Shown here one piece after another: positions 1-6,232 of a stretch of 6,301 bases of DNA. Location of the stretch: positions 23,107 to 29,407 of the forward strand of contig DANL01000057.1 of NCBI GenBank assembly GCA_002499865.1. The letters run 5' to 3'. Both the position numbers and the translations under genes were made by a program. The number at the start of each line of letters is the position of its first letter. The first letter of the stretch is position 1. The notes below the pieces were generated by a model. That model made no database searches. It was not told the DNA's origin and saw only the letters and a program-made list of their open reading frames with translations. Source of the stretch: Euryarchaeota archaeon UBA121. GTDB lineage: Archaea > Thermoplasmatota > Poseidoniia > Poseidoniales > Thalassarchaeaceae.

Positions 1-1356
1 GCCTCCGCCACCGGACCTGCCTCCAGAGCTTCTCACAGTTCGACTTGTTCTCGTGCGCCTGATCGCACTTCTTCTACGATGGAACCAAGGCCTCCTGTGC
101 CATGGCCGATCATAATAGTGAGGATGACCATAGTATCCGTGATGTCCATGATGGTCGTCATACCCAATTGACGAATGTCCCACTGTAAGGGACATCCCTG
201 TGCCGACATCATATCTAGCTCCGAGGAGAACTAAAACAAGTAGGAAAATTTGAATTAATCCACAGCAAATCAAACCAAATGCATCTTCGATGGGACTATC
301 GAGACGTAAATCATTTGGATCTTTAACATTGTAATATATCGCCAGAGAACTGCCTAAGGGCATAGTTCCATTCTCTCCATATTCCAGACAATCTTCTTCG
401 GCGCCATTGTAGTCATCATACGTTGCAAGATGAAATCTGTTTAATTCTCCGCTGTAGCTCTCATTGTCAACTACATAATTGATATCCAGATCGGCCCAGC
501 AATCTAGCTCATACCAATATTCACAGTATTCATCTCCCCATTCATCAGTGTAGCATTCCTCGATCTCTACCCAGTCAAAACCCGGGTACTTAGCCACAAC
601 CTCCGAATCAACAGACTTCCACTCATCCTTCCCATATATCGCTCCCGCTCCAATGAAGGAAGCGACAATGCACAATGAGAGTACTACTGCTAATATTGCG
701 TAGCCCGGATCTTCCCACAGCCAGTGATTACTGCCGTATACCTTGGTACCGACATCCTCCCCATCCGGGTTTAGAATTAGTAATCCATTCTGATGTTTCC
801 AGTCAATGTGTTCGAGAAAGGTCATGCCGAGAATACAGTATTCAGAATCCCCTGTCCTTAGGGGGTTGATTAGAGCATCAACTTTTTTTATATTCATCTG
901 CCCAATTTCTATGTTGGGCAAAGTAGTCCTGTACCCCATTCCCGGGCCGGCGGCCGTCGCGGTCTCGATTTTTGCTCCTCGTTCCAGGTTGAGCGTCTTC
1001 ACCATGTCGATGACACCAAGCTTTTCCGGGACCGAGCAGTAACTCGCTCCGGTGTCCACTAGGAAATCTATGTTCTTGACATCCCCAATACTCCCCTTGA
1101 CGTAGAAGCACCCATTGGCATCGGGCCTCAGTACGATTCTCTGTCCGATGAATTCCACAGGAGAGCCGTCACCGGATTCTGAATCTTTTTTAGTGCTGGG
1201 AGCAGAATCCCTCAATATCGCTATCTTTGCTCGATGCTCGGCCTCCGCCAGCTCCTCTTCTCTTTGCAAGCGCTTGATCTCAGCCTCATTCAGCAAATCC
1301 TCGACTGATTCCTTGGCGGACTTTTCTTCCTTGTCGTCCCACCACCTCTCAGTCAT
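1..1356 (-). CDS. Membrane-anchored retropepsin-like aspartic protease with DUF3592-like module (C-terminus cut off)
   Basis: The frame is open from the ATG at 1356 to the window edge: 452 residues with no stop. Seen in order: a charged, probably helical or coiled-coil segment (about 8-52); a retropepsin-type domain (about 73-198) with FLVDTGAS, catalytic Asp101, and the downstream hydrophobic motif ILGMTFL (175-181); a membrane helix (about 219-241); a Tyr/Trp/Asp/Glu-rich loop with Cys268, 278, 286 and 323; a second helix (about 359-380); then a His/Tyr-rich stretch (about 394-415) passing into an Arg-rich and Gly/Ser-rich tail. The protease part resembles the single-domain clan AA (TIGR02281-like) family, which acts as a dimer. 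The loop holds INYVVDNESYSG and LAIYYNVKDPNDLRL, which recall DUF3592. There is no signal peptide, so by the positive-inside rule protease and tail face the cytosol and the Cys-rich loop faces out (inference). The start follows AGAGGG by six bases. Substrate unknown; probably co-transcribed with the Nudix-MBL gene. Confidence 0.85.
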   Translation of the reverse strand, partial: MTERWWDDKEEKSAKESVEDLLNEAEIKRLQREEELAEAEHRAKIAILRDSAPSTKKDSESGDGSPVEFIGQRIVLRPDANGCFYVKGSIGDVKNIDFLVDTGASYCSVPEKLGVIDMVKTLNLERGAKIETATAAGPGMGYRTTLPNIEIGQMNIKKVDALINPLRTGDSEYCILGMTFLEHIDWKHQNGLLILNPDGEDVGTKVYGSNHWLWEDPGYAILAVVLSLCIVASFIGAGAIYGKDEWKSVDSEVVAKYPGFDWVEIEECYTDEWGDEYCEYWYELDCWADLDINYVVDNESYSGELNRFHLATYDDYNGAEEDCLEYGENGTMPLGSSLAIYYNVKDPNDLRLDSPIEDAFGLICCGLIQIFLLVLVLLGARYDVGTGMSLTVGHSSIGYDDHHGHHGYYGHPHYYDRPWHRRPWFHRRRSAIRRTRTSRTVRSSGGRSGGGG

Positions 1357-1359
1357 GTT

Positions 1360-1376
1360 ATGCCCTCTATGGGCAT
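1360..1376 (-). promoter_or_regulatory. Inverted repeat overlapping the ribosome binding site of the protease gene
   Basis: The minus strand reads ATGCCC-ATAGA-GGGCAT, a perfect six-base stem with a five-base loop. The Shine-Dalgarno-like AGAGGG (1368-1363) lies in the loop and 3' arm, six bases before the ATG at 1356. In the RNA the stem could hide the binding site. It may equally be a short terminator stem or chance, since it fills much of the 41-base gap between the two genes and has no oligo-T run after it. Confidence 0.35.
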
Positions 1377-1397
1377 TCGTTTGAATGTTGACCCAAA

Positions 1398-3002
1398 TTA
1401 AGCCGGGAAGTAGTGGCCCGCTCTAATCTCAATCATTTTACACTCAATAAGTGAGTTCAGATGAGATAATGTCTGATCCCGAGATAAAATTGGGTGAGCG
1501 TCGGGTGAGTCTTGATATGCATGTAACGTAATTTCTTCCAAACCACTCAATCCAGATAAGACTGCATTGAGGACACCATCATGTCTCGCAGTTCTGTGTT
1601 TGATATATCTCTCCAAAAGTCGTGGAGGATTGGTGCAGGCAGGACCATGGCCAGGAAAAAGCATTGTAGGTCCAAGAGAACGAATTCGCTCTAATCCAGA
1701 GATGTATGAATTCATATTGCCGTCTGAGGAGGGAACTAGAATAGTCCCGACCACAACGCAATTGTCTCCACTTACAATCCCGGGTTCGCCCACTAGGCAA
1801 ATGTGCCCGGGGCAATGTCCAGGCGTTTCTATGACGCTCCATTCTACGGTTCCATTAGGGCCCTTCAAAGAGAACGAGTCTCCTTCCTCAATACTTGATG
1901 ATGGGCCATCATGAGATATGGCACTCAGAGTGATAGGGCTAGCCCAAATCGGAGCATCATAAATCTCTGATATTCTTGACATGTCCCCTATATGATCAGG
2001 GTGCTTATGTGTGAATATTGTAGCTACTATCTTAGTACCAGAAGAGATAACTTGTGAAATCTTACTTTCTAGATAAGCCAAAGATTGATGCGATCTAGCA
2101 GCTGGATCAACCACCACACATTCTCCGCCCAATTCTCCTAAGATGTAGCAATTGGTATGAGTGGAGGGGGGAATTGTCTCTGTCTTCAGGGGAAAAACCT
2201 CTACTCCTGGAGCGAACTCAATCCTATGATCTCCAGAAGGAGGGTCCCTGCTCAAACTTTCACAAGCAGAGATAAGATCTCCTTGCTCGGCTACTCCTCT
2301 CGCTAGATCCCTAACTAGTGTGACAATTGGAGGTGGCAGACGAACGGTATTCTCCTCCCATTGCTGTATCAGATCTCTTGGTTTCCACCATCTGAAATCA
2401 TCGAACTCTGACCTTCCAGGTGGAAATGTAGGAGACACAATTGAATCCCCCAATGGCACGTGGAAGAAGTAGTTCTGAAATCTCATAGGGGAGAATGGAG
2501 GCGTTGTCCGGTCTGTTATCATCTCACAGTGGAATCCTTCAATCACAATCTCTCCCTTATTGACCAGCCTCAGCCATTCTGACTTATCTTCACAGACTGA
2601 TTCTCTAATCTTAGATGACACCTCAATTATGGTACCTCTCCCGCTAGGAGATACGCCAATCTCTTCGACCATCTCTCTTAGTAGAGCGAAGCAGGCCTCC
2701 TCATAGGAATCACCGACCTCTAGCTTCCCCCTCAGTATCTCAGAAGCCTCAAGATCAACTCTGCTGATTCCCCCTCCTGGAAATGCCCAGTAGTCTGGAA
2801 AACTAGCTAATTCTGAGACCCTATGTCCGAGAAGTACCTCATGTCCCCCGGAGACTTCCCTACTGAGAATTACTGAGGCCGAGCGTCGTATGTTTGATGT
2901 GTTCGCATCAGGTAACTTCAGCCCCTCTGGCAGCTCGCTCACATACATTCCAAGAGATGTAGCTCTTGAACATGGTTGTGGCAATGTTTGATTACATGTC
3001 AC
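1398..3002 (-). CDS. Nudix hydrolase fused to LACTB2-like metallo-beta-lactamase-fold hydrolase
   Basis: 534 residues from GTG. The N-terminal half (about 38-240) is a Nudix domain: FPGGG at 74-78 and E101-x7-REMVEEIGV (109-117). The Nudix box carries about 18 extra residues between its Gly and first Glu, as in NUDT19-like proteins. RWWKPRDL and LPPPIVTL (near 204-229) also fit that group. The C-terminal half (about 265-534) is an MBL-fold hydrolase with every expected metal ligand: THKHPDH (H332, H334, D336, H337), H396 in TPGHCPGH, D413 and H452. Residues 466-534 match the winged-helix end of LACTB2-type proteins. Known relatives include CoA or nucleotide diphosphatases (Nudix) and LACTB2-type nucleases or thioester hydrolases (MBL); the substrate cannot be read from sequence. 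Cytosolic, with no signal or membrane segment. Start uncertain: the GTG has TGAGG only two bases upstream, and ATG at codon 19 (2948) would also keep the whole Nudix domain. Probably heads an operon with the protease gene. Confidence 0.93.
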   Translation of the reverse strand: MTCNQTLPQPCSRATSLGMYVSELPEGLKLPDANTSNIRRSASVILSREVSGGHEVLLGHRVSELASFPDYWAFPGGGISRVDLEASEILRGKLEVGDSYEEACFALLREMVEEIGVSPSGRGTIIEVSSKIRESVCEDKSEWLRLVNKGEIVIEGFHCEMITDRTTPPFSPMRFQNYFFHVPLGDSIVSPTFPPGRSEFDDFRWWKPRDLIQQWEENTVRLPPPIVTLVRDLARGVAEQGDLISACESLSRDPPSGDHRIEFAPGVEVFPLKTETIPPSTHTNCYILGELGGECVVVDPAARSHQSLAYLESKISQVISSGTKIVATIFTHKHPDHIGDMSRISEIYDAPIWASPITLSAISHDGPSSSIEEGDSFSLKGPNGTVEWSVIETPGHCPGHICLVGEPGIVSGDNCVVVGTILVPSSDGNMNSYISGLERIRSLGPTMLFPGHGPACTNPPRLLERYIKHRTARHDGVLNAVLSGLSGLEEITLHAYQDSPDAHPILSRDQTLSHLNSLIECKMIEIRAGHYFPA

Positions 3003-3083
3003 GGCCTCATAGTGCCATGTCTGAGATGGTGGCGATTGGACACAAGGATACTAGGGCCGGAGAAATGACTTCATCTGACGATT

Positions 3084-3098
3084 TGCCAATTTTTGGCA
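3084..3098 (+). promoter_or_regulatory. Perfect inverted repeat in the divergent intergenic region, touching a ribosome binding site
   Basis: TGCCAA-TTT-TTGGCA is a six-base perfect palindrome with a three-base spacer. Its last base is the first base of AGGGGGG (3098-3104), the likely ribosome binding site of the small plus-strand gene starting at 3112. It could be an operator between the divergent genes or an RNA hairpin at the small gene's leader. The rest of the 109-base region (3003-3111) shows no convincing TATA box; GGATACTAGG near 3046-3055 is a weak candidate readable on either strand. Confidence 0.35.
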
Positions 3099-3111
3099 GG
3101 GGGGCCTATTC

Positions 3112-3291
3112 ATGAATAAGCCAGAGACAATTGAGGAAGAACTAGCAATTATTGCAGAAGCTCTAGAGGCTGGAATAGATCCATTTCCTCCGAAAAAAGA
3201 AGAGTCAAGATGGATTAGAACGAGTCTTGGATGGTTCATGATTATCATAATGATTAGCTGGGTGTCAGAACTCCTTTACAGATCAGTCTGA
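3112..3291 (+). CDS. Small single-pass membrane protein (59 aa), hypothetical
   Basis: The ATG at 3112 follows AGGGGGG (3098-3104) by seven bases and opens a frame of 59 codons ending in TGA. I do not recognise the family. Residues 4-21 form an acidic, probably amphipathic helix (PETIEEELAIIAEALEAG). A short DPFPPKKEE linker follows, then basic residues R33 and R36, then a hydrophobic stretch (about 39-56) with WFMIIIMISW, ending in RSV. The positive-inside rule would place the N-terminus in the cytosol. The good ribosome binding site, the ordered charged-then-hydrophobic layout and the lack of any competing gene argue that it is real. An overlapping minus-strand frame at 3248-3051 has no such features. 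The gene diverges from the Nudix-MBL gene and runs head-on into the tRNA. No function is assigned. Confidence 0.6.
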   Translation: MNKPETIEEELAIIAEALEAGIDPFPPKKEESRWIRTSLGWFMIIIMISWVSELLYRSV

Positions 3292-3292
3292 T

Positions 3293-3368
3293 TGGTAGTC
3301 CCTCCCGGATTCGAACCAGGGTCATGGCATCCAGAGTGCCATATGATGGACCACTACACTAAGGGACT
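3293..3368 (-). tRNA. tRNA-Gln (anticodon CUG), CCA encoded
   Basis: The minus strand folds into a full cloverleaf of 73 bases plus CCA. The acceptor AGTCCCT/AGGGACT has seven pairs. The D arm is GTG/CAT with GG in the loop. The anticodon stem is TGGCA/TGCCA with loop CTCTGGA, giving CUG at 3334-3332, which reads the Gln codon CAG. The variable loop has four bases. The T arm is CCTGG-TTCGAAT-CCGGG, the discriminator base is A (3296), and CCA is encoded at 3295-3293. There is no intron. The A1-U72 first pair is characteristic of archaeal tRNA-Gln and is known to be read by the archaeal amidotransferase GatDE; bacterial tRNA-Gln has U1-A72. The gene lies 53 bases after korB with its own likely TATA box. 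Confidence 0.96.
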
Positions 3369-3390
3369 AGCATCACCCCGACACAGGTCC

Positions 3391-3397
3391 ATTATTT
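3391..3397 (-). promoter_or_regulatory. TATA-box-like element of the tRNA-Gln gene
   Basis: AAATAAT on the minus strand lies 23-29 bases before the mature 5' end of the tRNA. That is where an archaeal TATA box is expected when transcription starts at or just before the tRNA. It is the most AT-rich stretch of the 53-base gap after korB. The gap has no oligo-T terminator on this strand, so read-through from korAB is also possible. Confidence 0.45.
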
Positions 3398-3421
3398 CAA
3401 CGAATCCGAGTGGTTCAATAG

Positions 3422-4450
3422 TCATCTGGCTCTAAAACCAGCATTAACTTCATTCAGAGTTTCAGGGCTAGGCCTCAATTCATTGTTGCTGAGCCCCATC
3501 AGTGGGGTCTCTGTGAGTCCAAGGGTATCAGTAGCCGTGGGCTGATCGGGATTGTAGTAGAGTAGCCCAGTCACGTGTCGCCCCTCCCGAGTACCATCAT
3601 GTATCGCCCTCAAAGCAGCAACTGCATCCTTGGGGTCATGGTCTGAAGAAAGTGTCTCTAGCCTTAATGTCGAGCCATCAAACAGGGAGATGTCACTGTA
3701 TTCTCCTTCAGGAACCTCAACTTCGGAAAGAGGTGAGAAGTGAGAGATGTAGTCGACTATGTGGAGGACTTCATCATTGGATTTTACATAATTGTAAGAT
3801 CGATACGATTCGTCATTGTTTGCGAATGTTACGCAAGGAGAGATGACGTCTATGATCGCCATTCCCCTGTGGCTCATAGCAGCCCTCAACAGAGCGGTAA
3901 GTTGCTTCTTACTACCAGAGAATGATCTGGCCACAAATGTACATCCCAGATTTACTGCCATAGCGCAGAGATCTATTGGTGCCTGCTCGTTCGGCATCCC
4001 CTTCTTCTTCTTCGATCCCTTTTCGACGGTAGCGCTGTACTGTCCCTTTGTCAGTCCGTACACCCCATTGTTCTCAATGATGTATACCATGTCTAGGTTC
4101 CTTCTGATTGCATGAATGAACTGTCCGATCCCAATACTAGCGGTGTCGCCATCCCCAGAAACTGCGATGAAGGACAAATCCTTGTTCACCATGTTCGCAC
4201 CGGTCGTCACCGAAGGCATTCTTCCATGAACGGTATTGAACCCATGACTCTTACCTAGGAAGTAGGCAGGTGTCTTCGAGGAGCATCCGATCCCGCTCAT
4301 TTTTGCTATGCCTTCTGGCCTAATGCCATTCTCCCATGCCGCCTGAATGATGACATTCGATATCTGATCATGACCACAACCAGGACATAGAGTTGACTTC
4401 CCGCCCTTATATTCGGATTTCTCTAACTCGATAACATTCAGCTTGACCAT
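3422..4450 (-). CDS. korB: 2-oxoacid:ferredoxin oxidoreductase, beta subunit (probably 2-oxoglutarate)
   Basis: 342 residues. The beta subunit binds thiamine diphosphate and one [4Fe-4S] cluster. With KorA it oxidatively decarboxylates a 2-oxoacid to acyl-CoA, passing electrons to ferredoxin. Seen: CPGCGH (C22, C25), GIGC (C56) and SPCVTF (C206) as the four cluster ligands; GDGD (99-102) and ENNGVYGLTKGQ (126-137) as the Mg-diphosphate binding site. The C-terminal region (about 240-342) has GLLYYNPDQP and ETPL, a tail usual in KorB-type proteins. All functional residues are intact. The ATG lies three bases after the korA stop and seven bases after a strong GGAGGG, so the two are translationally coupled. 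The 2-oxoglutarate specificity is inferred from overall resemblance and is less certain than the enzyme class. Cytosolic. Confidence 0.95.
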   Translation of the reverse strand: MVKLNVIELEKSEYKGGKSTLCPGCGHDQISNVIIQAAWENGIRPEGIAKMSGIGCSSKTPAYFLGKSHGFNTVHGRMPSVTTGANMVNKDLSFIAVSGDGDTASIGIGQFIHAIRRNLDMVYIIENNGVYGLTKGQYSATVEKGSKKKKGMPNEQAPIDLCAMAVNLGCTFVARSFSGSKKQLTALLRAAMSHRGMAIIDVISPCVTFANNDESYRSYNYVKSNDEVLHIVDYISHFSPLSEVEVPEGEYSDISLFDGSTLRLETLSSDHDPKDAVAALRAIHDGTREGRHVTGLLYYNPDQPTATDTLGLTETPLMGLSNNELRPSPETLNEVNAGFRAR

Positions 4451-4453
4451 ACA

Positions 4454-6232
4454 TCAGCCCTCCAATACATCGGCGACCCTATTGGCATACTCCCTAGCCT
4501 TTGGGGGTAATCCGTCACTATAAGCCACGGAAAATAGCTTTGGAATAAGATGAGTGGGGAGCTCCTTCCTTAGGATTCCATAAAGTTGTCCATCCCTGTT
4601 TATCTCCATGACCACCACACGGTCGTGTCTCTCTATGAACTCCTCAACCTCGGAGTGGTAAGGCAGAGCCCTGACTCGGCAGGTGCTTACGGACATCCCC
4701 CTTTCCTCCAGGAGATCATCGATCTCAACAATTGTATTTTCCATAGAGCCGTAGAATATTATGCCAACCTCGCCATCATCTTCTTCTCGAATAATTGGGG
4801 CTGGAAGAATATCCCTGGACCCATCTATCTTTCTTCTCAAGCGCTGCATGGCCTCATAGTAGACCTTGGGGTCCTCGGAGTAAACGCCATCTTCATCGTG
4901 ACCAGTTCCTCTGTAGAGCATGGGAGCTAGCCCACTTCCAGGTAGGGTCCTGTAAGCGATTCCGTCCCCATCGACATCCCTATACCTACCGAAGTTAGGA
5001 ATTGCATCCATCTCTTCCTGTGACCTTATGACCTTACCCCGATCCAACGCCTCACTAGGATATTCGAATCCCGACGTACTCCATCTATTCATCCCAAGGT
5101 CAAGATCCCCAAATCCGAAAACTAGGGTCTGGAATCTCTCAGCATAATCGAATGCTCTCCATCCAAATTCGAAGCATTCATCTACAGTTCCTGGAATCAG
5201 AACGATGTGCTGCGTATCTCCATGGCTGGCCTCGTAGCACATGGATAGGTCCCCTTGTTGGGTTCTGGTGGGTAGTCCTGTCGACGGGCCAGTTCGATTA
5301 ATGTCCCAAATTACCCCGGGTACCTCTGCGAAGTAGAAAAGACCAATGAATTCCGACATCAGTGATATGCCCGGGCCACTAGTGCATGTCATCCCCCTGC
5401 CCCCTGCCCATCCGGCACCAAGAACCATGCCAGCGGCGGCAAGCTCGTCCTCGGCTTGTACCACTGCGCAAGTAAGGCCCCCATCTTCACCCTCTCTAAG
5501 CTTGGGAATCCAATTGATAATTGACTCAGCAACGGAAGAGGATGGCGTTATGGGATACCAAGATAGCATGCTTATCCCTCCATAGATACACCCAAGTGCT
5601 ACAGCCTCATTGCCCTCAATAAGGAATGTATCCTTAGACTTCTCCCGTTCCATGACTCCGAATTTGCAGACATCCCCCCAGTTCTCTGAGGCGTAGGTTC
5701 GTGCTTCAGATATCGCCTGGACGTTCATTGAAATCGCATTCTCTTTTCCTCTGAATTGTTGCTCGACGGCACTAGATATCGCTTCCTCAGCTATCCCCAG
5801 AAGGTGTGCTATTCCACCTACATAGTACATGTTCGCCATCAGCCGCGACATCTTCGGACTAATTCCTCTAGCCATGGAGGTCATAGGCATCCCGAGGCAT
5901 ATGCAATCATCTCGATCGACGGGAAGCTTGACATCTTGATTGTAAATAATAATCGTGCCAGAATCCAAGGAAGCCAGATCTTTCTCCCAAGTGTCTTTGT
6001 TCATCAGAATCTGGATGTTTGTCTCATCTCCTGGTGCTTGGTATCCCTTGTCACTTGCTCTGATAATGAACCATGTGGGAAGCCCAGAGATGTTGCTAGG
6101 GAACAGATTCTTTCCGCTGACCGGTACTCCCATCTCAAACATTGAGTGCAGAATTATCAGATTCGAGGACTGCGAACCTGTTCCGTTTGCAGTAGCGACA
6201 TTAATTGTGAAATCATTGTAGATTTTGCTCAT
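4454..6232 (-). CDS. korA: 2-oxoacid:ferredoxin oxidoreductase, fused gamma/alpha subunit (probably 2-oxoglutarate)
   Basis: 592 residues, the usual length for an alpha subunit with the gamma domain fused at its N-terminus. The gamma part (about 1-190) carries NGTGSQSS (16-23) in place of the classical glycine-rich GxGGxG loop, and GKNLFPSNISGLPTW (40-54). The alpha part begins near 204 and has the signature YPITPSSS (226-233), TSGPGISLMSE (284-294) and GPSTGLPTRTQQGDL (315-329). An insert follows with DGDGIAYRTLPGSG (421-434) and YRGTGHDEDG (440-449), then a transketolase-C-like domain (about 486-592). No iron-sulfur motif is present; the cluster sits in KorB. Together they make acyl-CoA, CO2 and reduced ferredoxin, with a likely role in the TCA cycle. 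The ATG start has GGGGA (6246-6242) nine bases upstream, and the N-terminus aligns in length with the family. The TGA is three bases from the korB ATG. The exact 2-oxoacid cannot be proved from sequence. Confidence 0.95.
   Translation of the reverse strand: MSKIYNDFTINVATANGTGSQSSNLIILHSMFEMGVPVSGKNLFPSNISGLPTWFIIRASDKGYQAPGDETNIQILMNKDTWEKDLASLDSGTIIIYNQDVKLPVDRDDCICLGMPMTSMARGISPKMSRLMANMYYVGGIAHLLGIAEEAISSAVEQQFRGKENAISMNVQAISEARTYASENWGDVCKFGVMEREKSKDTFLIEGNEAVALGCIYGGISMLSWYPITPSSSVAESIINWIPKLREGEDGGLTCAVVQAEDELAAAGMVLGAGWAGGRGMTCTSGPGISLMSEFIGLFYFAEVPGVIWDINRTGPSTGLPTRTQQGDLSMCYEASHGDTQHIVLIPGTVDECFEFGWRAFDYAERFQTLVFGFGDLDLGMNRWSTSGFEYPSEALDRGKVIRSQEEMDAIPNFGRYRDVDGDGIAYRTLPGSGLAPMLYRGTGHDEDGVYSEDPKVYYEAMQRLRRKIDGSRDILPAPIIREEDDGEVGIIFYGSMENTIVEIDDLLEERGMSVSTCRVRALPYHSEVEEFIERHDRVVVMEINRDGQLYGILRKELPTHLIPKLFSVAYSDGLPPKAREYANRVADVLEG
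4458..4463 (-). promoter_or_regulatory. Ribosome binding site of korB, inside the end of korA
   Basis: GGAGGG on the minus strand lies within the last codons of korA, seven bases before the korB ATG. It fixes the korB start and shows that this organism uses Shine-Dalgarno initiation for internal operon genes. Confidence 0.75.

Noticed and set aside
878..1111. Minus-strand 77-residue frame inside the protease gene
   Set aside because: It is an out-of-frame reading of the region encoding the DTGAS protease domain, which clearly defines the coding frame.
1567..1914. Plus-strand 115-residue frame opposite the MBL domain
   Set aside because: It is the antisense of a domain with all metal-binding motifs intact, and resembles no family.
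3046..3055. GGATACTAGG as a divergent TATA box
   Set aside because: A weak match with GC-rich flanks; its distance to either start does not clearly favour one gene.
3051..3248. Minus-strand 65-residue frame opposite the small membrane protein
   Set aside because: No ribosome binding site and serine/arginine-rich shadow-like composition. The plus-strand frame over the same bases has a good ribosome binding site and a sensible membrane layout.
5756..6145. Plus-strand frames opposite the start of korA (129 and 88 residues)
   Set aside because: They are antisense shadows of the well-supported gamma domain.
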